From the NCBI GenBank assembly GCA_964579295.1, contig CAZOGK010000055.1, positions 1 through 19,332 of the forward strand: 19,332 nt of DNA, written 5' to 3'. This DNA is from JAAYYY01 sp964579295. GTDB lineage: Bacteria > Chloroflexota > Anaerolineae > Promineifilales > Promineifilaceae. Of this stretch, positions 1 to 7,506 are shown in pieces; within the stretch, counting starts at the first letter, position 1; each line of letters begins with the position of its first letter. The notes below the pieces were generated by a model. The model saw nothing but the letters and a program-made list of their open reading frames with translations. It was not told the origin of the DNA and ran no database searches. Both the position numbers and the translations under genes were made by a program.

Positions 1-548
1 CGGCTGCACTGTCGCACGGCCTCGTCGTAGTTGCCGTCGACCACGCGCACCTCGGCGCCAAACTCGGTAATCGCCTCGATGCGCGCCGGCGAGGTGCCTT
101 TGTGTACGTAAATGACACAGGGGAATTTCAGCTTGCGCGCCGCCCAGGCCAATCCTTTGCCGTGGTTGCCGTCAGTGGCGCTGGTGAAAGTGATCTCGCC
201 GAGCTGCCGGCGCACGGCGGGCGACATCAGGTCGGCAAACGATAGCTGCGGATTATCGAGCAGGCTGCGGATGTGCTGGTAGATGGCAAAGGAGCCGCCC
301 AGCGCCTTAAAGGCGTTGAGGCGCATGCGCGCCGACTCATCCTTGACCCAAAGATGGTCCAGCCCCAGGTGCGCCGCGAGACGGAACAGGCTCTTCAGCG
401 GCGTTACCTCGTAACCCGGTAGCTGGGTATGAAACTGCCTGGTGATGCGCGAGATGCGGTCGGGGAGCAGCCGCTCTACCGCCTCGTTCGGCTGATCGCG
501 CCGCACGCGCTTATTCTCAATCCAGACAATGGGCCGATCGTCGTTCAT
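1..548 (-). CDS. dpaL: Diaminopropionate ammonia-lyase, N-terminal part (runs off the window)
   Basis: This is a fold-type II PLP enzyme that would convert 2,3-diaminopropionate to pyruvate and two ammonia in the cytoplasm. The first 182 residues are visible. They contain VKDESARMRLNAFKALGGSF at about residues 77-96, where the lysine of NAFK is the expected PLP Schiff-base lysine. Further on come TDGNHGKGLAWAARKL and a VIYVHKGTSPARIEAI segment, matching the order and spacing I know from E. coli YgeX (DpaL). The start ATG at 548 is preceded by AAGGAG at 554-559 with a 5-base gap, and by a plausible promoter at 573-599. The C-terminal half is missing only because the window ends. The family call is secure. 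The exact substrate (diaminopropionate against a related beta-replacement amino acid) is from family knowledge. The fdh gene upstream is separated by a terminator, so this is its own transcription unit. Confidence 0.9.
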   Translation of the reverse strand, partial: MNDDRPIVWIENKRVRRDQPNEAVERLLPDRISRITRQFHTQLPGYEVTPLKSLFRLAAHLGLDHLWVKDESARMRLNAFKALGGSFAIYQHIRSLLDNPQLSFADLMSPAVRRQLGEITFTSATDGNHGKGLAWAARKLKFPCVIYVHKGTSPARIEAITEFGAEVRVVDGNYDEAVRQCS

Positions 549-572
549 CGTGGCTCCTTAGTTTTGCTCGTG

Positions 573-599
573 ATTATACAGAAAACGGCTCCGTGGCAA
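573..599 (-). promoter_or_regulatory. Promoter of the diaminopropionate lyase gene
   Basis: On the minus strand TTGCCA (594-599) is followed by a 15-base spacer and a perfect TATAAT (573-578). The spacer is short for a housekeeping sigma, but both boxes are good. The start codon lies about 25 bases downstream. The box sits between the fdh terminator and the gene, as expected. Confidence 0.55.
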
Positions 600-629
600 G
601 GCCTCGGCAGTAGGTGGGCGCCACAGCCA

Positions 630-655
630 AACAGGGGCTGTTGCCAGCCCCTGTT
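630..655 (-). terminator. Hairpin terminator of the formate dehydrogenase gene
   Basis: A perfect 11-bp stem, AACAGGGGCTG (630-640) with CAGCCCCTGTT (645-655), encloses a TTGC tetraloop. It lies 32 bases past the fdh stop codon. Read on the minus strand it is followed by TTTGGCTG, so the T-run is short. Position and perfect pairing make a terminator the simplest reading. Confidence 0.7.
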
Positions 656-687
656 CTTGCTACCGGTCGGTTTTCATACGCCGGGCG

Positions 688-2856
688 TTAATGGACCTGT
701 ACCGGCTCCTTGATAGCTCCACGCTCGGTCAGCGGCTTCTGGTAACCTTCGTCCCAACCTTCGGGAGGCGTCGTCTTCGCAATCTTCACCGCCGTTATCT
801 TATAGTCCGGAATCTTGGCGCGGTCGTCGATGCGGTCCAGTGTGAGCAGGTTGGCCGCCGCTTCCGCAAAGTGGAAGGGGATAAAGATGGTGCCTTGCGG
901 CGAGCGCCCGGTGACCAGCGCCCGCAGCTTGATGGCGTCGCGCCGGCTGCCCACCTCGACCCAATCGCCGGTGACCAACCCCAGCGCCTCGGCGTCGTCC
1001 GGGTGTATCTCGCAGATCGCCTCGGGGAAGATGCGCTCCAGCGCGCTGCGCCCGCTCATCGTCGAGCCGTGCCAGTGGTAGAGCACCCGGCCGGTGCTGA
1101 GGATGAACGGGTATTCGTCATCTGGCTGCTCGGAGCGCGTGCCAAACTCCACGCTCCAGAACTTGCCGCGCCCGCGCGGGAAGCTATCGGCGAAGAGGAA
1201 GGGCGTGCCCGGATGGTCCAGGTCCGGGCAGGGCCAGTGCACGCCGCCTTCTCGTTCCAGCCGCTCGTAGGTGATGCCGTAAAACTCTGGCGTCACCAGG
1301 CGCATCTCTTCCCAGATTGCCTCGGCGCTGTCGTAGGCAAAGCCGGCGCCGTCCTGGCCCAGCAGGGCGGCAATACGCCGGCCGAGGTCGGCGAGAATAT
1401 CCCAGTCGGCGCGGCTGTTGCCCACCGGCTCCACCGCCTTGCGGCAGCGCTGCACGCGCCGGTCGCTGTTGGTAAAGGTGCCGTCCTTCTCGGCAAAGCT
1501 GGTAGCCGGCAGGATCACGTCGGCCATCTGGCCCGTCTCGTTGATAAAGATATCCTGGCAGACCAACAGCTCCAGCTGTTCCAGCGCGTGGCGCGTGTGG
1601 TTCAGGTTCGGCTCGCTCATCATCGGGTTTTCGCCCATGATGAACATGGCGCGCACCGCGCCGGCCGCCGCGCCGTCCACCATCTCGGTCGCCGTCAGGC
1701 CGGGGTTGGGGTTGAGGGGCACGCCCCAGACCTGCTCGAACTTGTGGCGCACCTCCGGGTCACTCACCGGCTGGTAAGCCGTAAAGACGCCGGGCAGGCC
1801 GCCGCTGTCGCTGCAGCCCTGGACGTTGTTCTGCCCACGCAGCGGGTTCAGCCCCGTGCCCGGCTTGCCCAGGTGGCCGCACATCAGCGCCAGGTTGGTC
1901 AGCGAGAGTGTGTTATCGGTGCCGTGCGTGCTCTGGCTGATGCCCATGCCCCAGTAGATGGCCGCCCGGCCGGCGTTGGCATAGAGGCGCGCCGCCTCGC
2001 GGATCGACTCCGCCGGCACGCCGCTCACCTCTTCCGCCCACTCCGGCGTATACTGCTCCAGCGATTCCACGTAGTCGCTAAAGCCTTCGGTGCGCGCGTG
2101 GATGAAGTCGGTGTTGTACAGCTTTTCTTTGACGACGACGTGGGCCATCGCCTGGAAGACGGCCACGTCCGTGCCCGGCTTCTGCCGCAGCCAGAGCGTG
2201 GCGAAGTCGGTCATGCCGATCTGGCGGGGGTCGACGACGATCAGCCGGGCGCCGTTCTCGCGCACCGCTTCCTTGAGAAAGTTGGAGATGACCGGATGTG
2301 TCTCGGTGGTGTTGCTGCCGGTGACGATGAACGTATCGAGCTGCGCCATCTCGGCTATGCTGTTGCTCATGGCCGAGCTGCCGATAGCCAGCTGCAGCCC
2401 GGTGACGCTGCCGGCGTGGCAGAGGCGGGCGCAATGATCGACGTTGTTCGTCTGCAGCAGCGCGCGCACCAGCTTCTGGAAGACGTAATTGTCCTCATTG
2501 GTTGCTTTGGCGCTGGCATAGCTGGCAATGGCGTCGCCGCCGTGTGCGCGGGCAATGCGCACCAGCGTTTCGGCTACGAACTGCAGCGCCTCGTCCCACG
2601 ACACCTCGCGCCACACCGGCTCGGCGCTGCGCCCTTCCTCGCGGTTGGCGCGGATCAGCGGCTGCTTCACCCGGCCGGGATGCTTGACGTAGTCAGTGCC
2701 GTAGCGCCCCTTAACACAGAGCATGCCATAGTTGGGCGCAGCGTCGAATGGCGCATCCACGCGATAGATGAAACCATCCTTAATGCTGAGCGTCATCTGG
2801 CAGCCGACGCCGCAATAGGGGCAGGTGGTACGGACTTGGCTATCCGCCTGGATCAT
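688..2856 (-). CDS. fdhA: Formate dehydrogenase catalytic subunit (molybdopterin, Cys-type)
   Basis: This 722-residue molybdo/tungsto-bis-MGD oxidoreductase should oxidise formate to CO2. The N-terminus holds a [4Fe-4S] motif with Cys12, Cys15, Cys19 and Cys47, followed by Lys49, the electron-relay lysine position. CARLCHAGS places Cys146-His147 where E. coli FdhF has Sec140-His141; the codon at 2419-2421 is TGC, so no selenocysteine is used. Arg340 in LRGQNNVQG matches the formate-orienting arginine. The length fits FDH-H/FdhA without the extra N-terminal [2Fe-2S] domain of NAD-linked enzymes. The ATG at 2856 has GGAGGA 5-10 bases upstream. No beta subunit, fdhD or hydrogenase gene is adjacent, so the electron acceptor is unknown. 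A related molybdopterin reductase is possible, but the C-H, K and R residues favour formate. Confidence 0.9.
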   Translation of the reverse strand: MIQADSQVRTTCPYCGVGCQMTLSIKDGFIYRVDAPFDAAPNYGMLCVKGRYGTDYVKHPGRVKQPLIRANREEGRSAEPVWREVSWDEALQFVAETLVRIARAHGGDAIASYASAKATNEDNYVFQKLVRALLQTNNVDHCARLCHAGSVTGLQLAIGSSAMSNSIAEMAQLDTFIVTGSNTTETHPVISNFLKEAVRENGARLIVVDPRQIGMTDFATLWLRQKPGTDVAVFQAMAHVVVKEKLYNTDFIHARTEGFSDYVESLEQYTPEWAEEVSGVPAESIREAARLYANAGRAAIYWGMGISQSTHGTDNTLSLTNLALMCGHLGKPGTGLNPLRGQNNVQGCSDSGGLPGVFTAYQPVSDPEVRHKFEQVWGVPLNPNPGLTATEMVDGAAAGAVRAMFIMGENPMMSEPNLNHTRHALEQLELLVCQDIFINETGQMADVILPATSFAEKDGTFTNSDRRVQRCRKAVEPVGNSRADWDILADLGRRIAALLGQDGAGFAYDSAEAIWEEMRLVTPEFYGITYERLEREGGVHWPCPDLDHPGTPFLFADSFPRGRGKFWSVEFGTRSEQPDDEYPFILSTGRVLYHWHGSTMSGRSALERIFPEAICEIHPDDAEALGLVTGDWVEVGSRRDAIKLRALVTGRSPQGTIFIPFHFAEAAANLLTLDRIDDRAKIPDYKITAVKIAKTTPPEGWDEGYQKPLTERGAIKEPVQVH

Positions 2857-2898
2857 GGTCTCCTCCGGAAAATGGTCTCAGCACATTACTGTAACCGT

Positions 2899-2907
2899 AT
2901 TGTAGCA
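2899..2907 (-). promoter_or_regulatory. Extended -10 promoter of the formate dehydrogenase gene
   Basis: On the minus strand TGC directly precedes TACAAT (2899-2904), giving a TGn extended -10 box 43 bases before the fdh start codon. No convincing -35 hexamer is seen at 16-18 bases, which is usual for extended -10 promoters. It lies in the 96-base gap after the carrier gene, so fdh is probably transcribed on its own. Confidence 0.5.
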
Positions 2908-2952
2908 TACCCACCGGGCAAAGGCGTAGCCGCTCAGGGGACGGCGCCGCCG

Positions 2953-5292
2953 CTAGAAGGGCCAGACGATCGGCAGGAGCAGCACTGCTGTGACAAAGAC
3001 GAGGAGGGTCAGCGGCAGGCCGACGCGCAGATAGTCGGCGTAGCGGTAGCTGCCAGGCCCCATGATCAGCACGTTAGCCGGGTGGACGACCGGGCTGATA
3101 AAGGCGGCCGAGGCGGCGATGGCCACGGCCATGACCGGCCCCTGTGGCGCCACGCCCAGCTCGCGCGAGGCCGTGATGGCAATGGGCGCCAGCAGCACGG
3201 TGACCACGGCATTGGGCATCGCCTGCGCCGCCGCCGTTGCCAGCAGGAAAAGGGCGGCCAGCAGCGCCCGCGGCCCCCAGGCGCCGGCCGTGCTCACCAC
3301 GGCTTCGGCGATCATCTGCGCTGCGCCGCTGTTCTCCATGGCAATGCCCAGCGGGATCATGCCGGCGATGAGAAAGACGGCCCGCCATTCGATGTGGCGG
3401 TAAGCCTCGTCCATCGTCAGGCAGCCGGAGATGACCATGATGGTCGCGCCGATGACCGCGGCCACGGAAATGGGCAGCAAGCCGATCAGCGCAGAGAGGA
3501 CCACGCCCAGCATAATGAGCGCCGCGATGGGCGCCTTGGCCTGGCGTACCGGCTCCTGCAGCTCTTCTTCCAGCAGAAGGAAGTCGGGGTCATCGGCCAC
3601 CAGCAGCAGCCGTTCGCGCGGGCCGTAGAGCAGCAGCGCGTCGCCAAAGCGCAGCTCCATGTTGCGTAGATTAGAGCGATAGACAGTACCGGCGCGATAA
3701 ATTGCCAGCACCGTCAGGTTGTACTTCTCACGAAAATGCAGCTCGCGCAGTGTCTTGCCCACCAGCGTCGTGTGCGGCGAAAGCACCGCTTCGACCATGC
3801 CCACCGCTGCCGACTGGAGATGGTCCAGCTCCGGCGCCGTCTCTCCGCCCATTTCCAGCGCCTGCAGCCCCTGCAGCGTCGCCAGCTCTTCCAGCCGACC
3901 GGCGACAATGAGCGTATCGCCCGCGCCCAGCCGCGCTTGCGGGCCGGGCATCAGCTCCGTCGTCCCGTCGCGCACAATGCCCAGCACGCTCAGGTCAAAG
4001 GCGTCGCCCAGGCGGCTCTCCTCCAGCGTCTGCCCATCCAGCGGTGATTGCGCCGGCACGCGCAGCGCCACCAGATAATCGCCGAGCTGGTAGAAGCCGA
4101 TACCTTCCGGCGCCAGATCGACCGCGAGGTGCGGCTCGGCCGCCAGCTTCTCCAGCTGACCCTGCGTGCCCTGCAGCAGCAGACAGTCGCCGGCTTGCAG
4201 GGGCAGCTCCTGCAGGTCAATGCGCCGCACCTCGTCGCCGCGGTGGATAGCCAGCACGTTCACGCCATAGCGACGACGAAAGCCGCTCGCCAGCAGCGAT
4301 TGGCCGGCCAGCGGGCTATCCTCGCCCAGCGTCACCTCGGCCAGCCGCACCTCGCCGCCGGTCAGATCCTCCACGGTGAAGGCGTTTTCTTCAAAGTGCA
4401 GGTACTGCCCGTCGTTCAGCTCGGCCAGGCGGTCGGGCCGGCCGCTGACCAGCAGCTTGTCGCCGCCGCGAAGCGTGAAGCCCGGGTCGGGCGCGAGCTG
4501 TGTCTGTCCGTTGCGGATAATGCCCAGCACGTTGAGGCCGAGCGCCGAGCCGATGCGGCTGTTGGCGAGGGTGCGCCCGGCCAGGGGCGTGTCCGAAGGC
4601 AGCCGCACCACAAACAGCCGCTGGTCGAGCCGGTAGACGCCGCTCCAGCTATCACTGGGATCGAGCGCGCGCATCGGCGCATGGTGCGGCAGCAGGCGCC
4701 GCCCAAAGAGCACCATATAGGCAATGCCCACCAGCACGATGGTCCCGCCAACCGGCGTGAAGTCAAAAAAGGAAAAGCCGGGCAGGCCGGCGTCGACGAG
4801 GGCCATGGACGCCAGGATATTGGGCGGGGTAGCAATGAGGGTGGTGAGGCCGCCCATCAGCACGGCGATAGCCAGCGGCATGAGCAGGCGGCTGGGCGCG
4901 CGCCGGGTACGCCGGGCAATATCCATGACCACCGGCAGCAGCAGCGCCGCCACACCGGTGTTGTTCATCGAGGTCGATAAGAGGCTGGCGACGAGCATGA
5001 TAACCAGCAGCAGCCGCGCTTCCCCGTTGCCGGCCAGTCTGAGAACATGCCGGCCGATCATGTTGGCGACGCCCGTCCGTGACAGGCCGGCGCTGAGGAT
5101 AAAGACGGCCCAGATGGTGATGACCGCCTGGTTGCTGAAGCCGCTAAAGGCCTCTTCCGGCGTGACCAGCCCGGCGATTGCCAGAGCGCCCAACACCAGC
5201 AGCGCCACGATATCCACGCGCAGCCGCCCACTGATAAAGACAATGAGCGCCGTCGCCAGGATGACTAATACGAGAATGACGTCGAGATTCAA
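2953..5292 (-). CDS. SLC13/DASS-type anion permease with four RCK_C domains
   Basis: This 779-residue inner-membrane protein has two hydrophobic halves (about residues 2-200 and 588-779) that carry the carrier motifs SMNNTG and AMPNAVVTVLLAP. Between them lie four RCK_C/TrkA_C domains at about 222-290, 314-382, 404-470 and 495-565. Each shows the PLxGxTL...NVLAI...L..GD.LLL.G pattern. The family moves di- and tricarboxylates, sulfate or similar anions, and RCK_C domains usually sense a ligand. The substrate cannot be told here. I place the start at TTG 5292, with AAGGAA eight bases upstream. The longer ATG at 5337 lies inside the -10 box of a strong promoter and has no ribosome site. CTG at 5295 is a lesser alternative. 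The stop is 96 bases before fdh. The divergent RAM-domain gene may be a regulator or partner. Confidence 0.85.
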   Translation of the reverse strand: MNLDVILVLVILATALIVFISGRLRVDIVALLVLGALAIAGLVTPEEAFSGFSNQAVITIWAVFILSAGLSRTGVANMIGRHVLRLAGNGEARLLLVIMLVASLLSTSMNNTGVAALLLPVVMDIARRTRRAPSRLLMPLAIAVLMGGLTTLIATPPNILASMALVDAGLPGFSFFDFTPVGGTIVLVGIAYMVLFGRRLLPHHAPMRALDPSDSWSGVYRLDQRLFVVRLPSDTPLAGRTLANSRIGSALGLNVLGIIRNGQTQLAPDPGFTLRGGDKLLVSGRPDRLAELNDGQYLHFEENAFTVEDLTGGEVRLAEVTLGEDSPLAGQSLLASGFRRRYGVNVLAIHRGDEVRRIDLQELPLQAGDCLLLQGTQGQLEKLAAEPHLAVDLAPEGIGFYQLGDYLVALRVPAQSPLDGQTLEESRLGDAFDLSVLGIVRDGTTELMPGPQARLGAGDTLIVAGRLEELATLQGLQALEMGGETAPELDHLQSAAVGMVEAVLSPHTTLVGKTLRELHFREKYNLTVLAIYRAGTVYRSNLRNMELRFGDALLLYGPRERLLLVADDPDFLLLEEELQEPVRQAKAPIAALIMLGVVLSALIGLLPISVAAVIGATIMVISGCLTMDEAYRHIEWRAVFLIAGMIPLGIAMENSGAAQMIAEAVVSTAGAWGPRALLAALFLLATAAAQAMPNAVVTVLLAPIAITASRELGVAPQGPVMAVAIAASAAFISPVVHPANVLIMGPGSYRYADYLRVGLPLTLLVFVTAVLLLPIVWPF

Positions 5293-5300
5293 CAGGACCT

Positions 5301-5306
5301 TTCCTT
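5301..5306 (-). promoter_or_regulatory. Ribosome binding site that fixes the permease start at TTG
   Basis: AAGGAA on the minus strand ends 8 bases before TTG 5292. No purine-rich site precedes the in-frame ATG at 5337. This site and the promoter overlap together decide the start. Confidence 0.6.
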
Positions 5307-5335
5307 GCTGCACTGCGCCGCCGCGACCCGCCCCC

Positions 5336-5363
5336 ATTCTAATAAAGTGCGACCGCCGGTCAA
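5336..5363 (-). promoter_or_regulatory. Consensus-like promoter of the SLC13 permease gene
   Basis: On the minus strand TTGACC (5358-5363), a 16-base spacer and TAGAAT (5336-5341) form one of the best sigma-70-type promoters in the window. Transcription would start near 5329, leaving a leader of about 37 bases before TTG 5292. The last base of the -10 box is part of the ATG at 5337. Confidence 0.7.
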
Positions 5364-5410
5364 CCGGCTCGCCCGGCGCCTTTGTGCAGCCGGACGCCCG
5401 CGCGCCAAAC

Positions 5411-5419
5411 TGGTAGAAT
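5411..5419 (+). promoter_or_regulatory. Extended -10 promoter of the RAM-domain gene
   Basis: TGG precedes TAGAAT (5414-5419), an extended -10 element with no clear -35. It would give a leader of about 78 bases before the ATG at 5504. It diverges from the permease promoter with about 50 bases between them, a spacing where one bound regulator could affect both. Confidence 0.5.
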
Positions 5420-5503
5420 TCAGCGTGGTCTCCGGCGCGAAGCCCACGCCGCCTTCATCGCGAGCGGCCGGCTGCTTGGCGCCACTGCTTCCTGGAGGGT
5501 TAC

Positions 5504-5782
5504 ATGGTCAACGGAATCGTCTTGCTGAAGGTCGAGCGGGGCGCAGTCAACGAGGTCGCGCAGCGGCTGGCCGACCTGGAGGGCATCTCCGAGGTCTATT
5601 CCGTCGGCGGGCGCTACGACCTCGTTGCCATCCTGCGCGTGGCCGACAACGAGGCGCTGGCGCGGCTGGTCACCGAGCAGATGCTGCACATCAACGGCAT
5701 TACCGACTCGGAGACGCTGATCGCCTTCCGCGCCTTCTCGCGCCACGATCTGGAAAGTATGTTTGCCCTGGGCCTGGAGTAA
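5504..5782 (+). CDS. Stand-alone Lrp/AsnC ligand-binding (RAM) domain protein
   Basis: This 92-residue cytoplasmic protein consists only of the alpha/beta RAM domain of Lrp/AsnC regulators. It opens with an IVLLKVERG strand, followed by a helix (VNEVAQRLADL), the ISEVYSVGGRYDLVAIL hairpin and a C-terminal ITDSETLIAF strand. There is no helix-turn-helix, and the upstream sequence in this frame does not supply one. Such single-domain proteins form dimers or decamers, bind amino acids or other small molecules, and can modify partner regulators or transporters. GGAGGGTT at about 5492-5499 precedes the ATG. The gene diverges from the permease gene, which has its own ligand-sensing domains. Its stop codon TAA is part of a hairpin shared with the convergent zinc-ribbon gene. 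The family call is firm; ligand and partner are unknown. Confidence 0.88.
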   Translation: MVNGIVLLKVERGAVNEVAQRLADLEGISEVYSVGGRYDLVAILRVADNEALARLVTEQMLHINGITDSETLIAFRAFSRHDLESMFALGLE

Positions 5783-5799
5783 GCGGGCGCGCCGCTTAC
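5779..5799. terminator. Bidirectional hairpin containing both stop codons
   Basis: GTAAGCGG (5779-5786) pairs perfectly with CCGCTTAC (5792-5799) across a GCGCG loop. The TAA of the RAM gene (5780-5782) and the TAA of the zinc-ribbon gene (5796-5798, minus strand) are the two feet of the stem. There is no strong T-run on either side, so termination efficiency is uncertain, but convergent position supports a shared terminator. Confidence 0.65.
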
Positions 5800-6194
5800 G
5801 ACTCGTACCACCAGAGCTCTTCTTCGACCGTCTCCTGCCCGCGGCTGCCCTGCTGCCAGCGGCGCACAAGGCGCCGCACAAACACGGCGCTCACCCGGCC
5901 GGCCGGCGGCATCGTCCTGGCCTGCGGCAGGCCTGACTCTGGCGAGGCCGGCGCGGCGCCGGTGGCCCGGCGCCGCAGCCAGGAGAGAGCAGCCTTCGCC
6001 GCGATAGCCGCCAGGCTGGCGGCCGCGGCGCGCCCTACCGGTCGCAGCGCCGGCAGCGACGAGCCGCGCCCGATGGTCAGCTCCTGGCGGCGCGGGGCCA
6101 GCAGCGGCCGGTCCAGCCGGCTGCCGCATTGCCCACAAAACTGGTTTTCCAGCAGATTTTGCGCCGCGCAGGCGGGGCAGAGTTTCTGGGTCAT
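5796..6194 (-). CDS. Zinc-ribbon protein of unknown function
   Basis: This 132-residue protein begins with a rubredoxin-like zinc ribbon, CPAC at 6-9 and CGQC at 20-23, of the kind found at the N-terminus of many bacterial membrane-associated or regulatory proteins. The rest is basic and rich in Ala and Arg. It has one weakly hydrophobic stretch (about 55-75) and an acidic, tryptophan-containing C-terminus (EEELWWYES). No catalytic domain is recognised. AAGGAG lies 10 bases before the ATG. The gene is last in a four-gene minus-strand run, 33 bases after the DUF3054 gene, which suggests co-expression. The four cysteines are clear, so metal binding is likely. The job is unknown. Confidence 0.7.
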   Translation of the reverse strand: MTQKLCPACAAQNLLENQFCGQCGSRLDRPLLAPRRQELTIGRGSSLPALRPVGRAAAASLAAIAAKAALSWLRRRATGAAPASPESGLPQARTMPPAGRVSAVFVRRLVRRWQQGSRGQETVEEELWWYES

Positions 6195-6227
6195 AGCCAG
6201 GCAGCTCCTTACAGGATCAATTTCGTC

Positions 6228-6692
6228 TCAGTTTGCCGGGCGGCTGGCATAGGCCAGCGCAAACGGCAGCCGCCAGGCGAGCAGGAAGAGCGCGCCAAAG
6301 CCGAGCGTGGCGGCGAAAAAGAGCGTGGGTATGGTGGCCCGCTCCAGCAGCAGCGCCCGCAGCAGCAAGCTCAGCGGCGCCGCCAGCAGCCAGGCGTGGA
6401 GCGCCCGGCCGGCCAGCGCCCAGAGCAGCGCGCGCCGGCTGCCAGGCGGCGGGATCTGGAAGGCGTCCACCAGCCAGCCGCAGGCCAGCCAGACGCCAAC
6501 GAACGGTAAAGCGCGTGTCAGCGTGTACCAGATAGGATTGGCCTCGGGCAGCAGCTCATGATCCATCTGCCCGACAAGGACAAAGAGAAAGAGGGCGAGG
6601 AGATCGCCCAGCACGAGCAGCGGTCGCCAGGCTGAGGATCGGCTGCGCCGCTCTGTGGCAACGGTGTTTACATCCATGTCGTCTCTCAACAT
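6228..6692 (-). CDS. DUF3054-type small membrane protein
   Basis: This 154-residue integral membrane protein has four hydrophobic segments at about 24-43, 58-77, 88-112 and 120-142, with a short charged N-terminus. The GDLLALFLFVLVGQMDHE opening of segment one and the LPFVGVWL segment resemble the DUF3054 family as I know it, which is common in actinobacteria and Chloroflexota and has no assigned role. The start may be the ATG at 6692 or the in-frame ATG at 6677, which has GAGAG just upstream; the difference is five residues. It lies 28 bases downstream of the sulfotransferase gene and 33 bases upstream of the zinc-ribbon gene, consistent with one operon. Confidence 0.72.
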   Translation of the reverse strand: MLRDDMDVNTVATERRSRSSAWRPLLVLGDLLALFLFVLVGQMDHELLPEANPIWYTLTRALPFVGVWLACGWLVDAFQIPPPGSRRALLWALAGRALHAWLLAAPLSLLLRALLLERATIPTLFFAATLGFGALFLLAWRLPFALAYASRPAN

Positions 6693-6720
6693 ATCGGCTC
6701 AGTTTCCTGTAAGTCGTCGA

Positions 6721-7458
6721 TTACCCCGGTGCCGCGCCGGCTCGCCCATAGCCCAGCGCCTCCATAGCCGGCCCGTGACGCTCCCAAAAGAGCGCGTGCA
6801 GGTCGCCGGGCATCTCGTCGCGCCAGGCGCCAGCCCTCCCCTGGCGAAAGAAGCCGGGCCAGCGTTGCTGCAGCGAGGCAAAGTCGGGCGTTTCGTCCTG
6901 GAGCGGGCCGGCCGGAATCGCTAGCTCGTCGAGGCTGCGGCGCAGCGTGGCCAGGGGCGCGGCGACAAGATCTTCATAGCGGACGACGGCTGTCACTGCG
7001 CCGCTCCGGTGGACGGTCCAGCTCAGCACGTGGTTGCTCCAGCCGCCCCACTTCTCGCTATCCACGATCAGGCGCGCCAGCGTGCGGCGGAAGTCGTCAA
7101 TGCCAAGCCGCTGCAGCAGCCGTCGTCGCGCGCGCTGCAGCGGCTCTTTCGCCCTGGCCGTGTCGTTCAAGAAATGGGCATAAGAGACCAGCACATCGCG
7201 GCCGTCGCGCACGATGTAGACGGCCGGGTTGGCGTCGGCGGGCAGCTCGTGGCTCTTCACAAAATGGAGAGCCTCGTCGGCCTGGAGCGCGGCCAGCGGC
7301 CGGGTGCGCGCCTGGTGCCCAACCACGGCCGCCGCTCCTATGCGCTCCATCAGGGAGTGGTCATAGGCTGTCTGGCTCGCGAAGCCCGCCGCGTGGTGCA
7401 GCAGCATGCGGTAATAGGTGTTCCCCGAGCGGGGATAGGAGGCGAGCCAGATGATCAT
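6721..7458 (-). CDS. PAPS-dependent sulfotransferase
   Basis: This 245-residue cytosolic-type sulfotransferase (Sulfotransfer_1 fold) would move a sulfuryl group from PAPS to an acceptor hydroxyl or amine. The 5'-phosphosulfate loop is SYPRSGNT at 7-14. KSHE at 68-71 holds the likely catalytic histidine. The 3'-phosphate site is IVRDGRDVLVSY at 82-93. RYEDL at 160-164 and the C-terminal GRAGAWR at 207-213, the usual GxxGxWK/R PAPS-binding element, are both present. All key motifs are intact and the length is usual. The ATG at 7458 is fixed by the MIIWLASYPRSG opening, although its ribosome site is weak, so translation may be coupled to the gene 48 bases upstream. The acceptor cannot be inferred; neighbours are a GyrI-like binding protein and a DUF3054 membrane protein. 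Confidence 0.9.
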   Translation of the reverse strand: MIIWLASYPRSGNTYYRMLLHHAAGFASQTAYDHSLMERIGAAAVVGHQARTRPLAALQADEALHFVKSHELPADANPAVYIVRDGRDVLVSYAHFLNDTARAKEPLQRARRRLLQRLGIDDFRRTLARLIVDSEKWGGWSNHVLSWTVHRSGAVTAVVRYEDLVAAPLATLRRSLDELAIPAGPLQDETPDFASLQQRWPGFFRQGRAGAWRDEMPGDLHALFWERHGPAMEALGYGRAGAAPG

Positions 7459-7506
7459 CTTGCCGGTGTCAGCCCTGTCGGCCGGCCGTCTGCACGCAGC
7501 GGCTGC

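Noticed and set aside
691..3669. Long plus-strand open frame of 992 codons
   Set aside because: It is antisense to the formate dehydrogenase and the permease, has arginine/histidine/alanine-rich low-complexity content and no family resemblance. Long antisense frames are common in GC-rich genes.
4048..4980. Plus-strand open frame of 310 codons
   Set aside because: Antisense to the permease, no recognisable motif, histidine- and glutamine-rich composition, no ribosome site.
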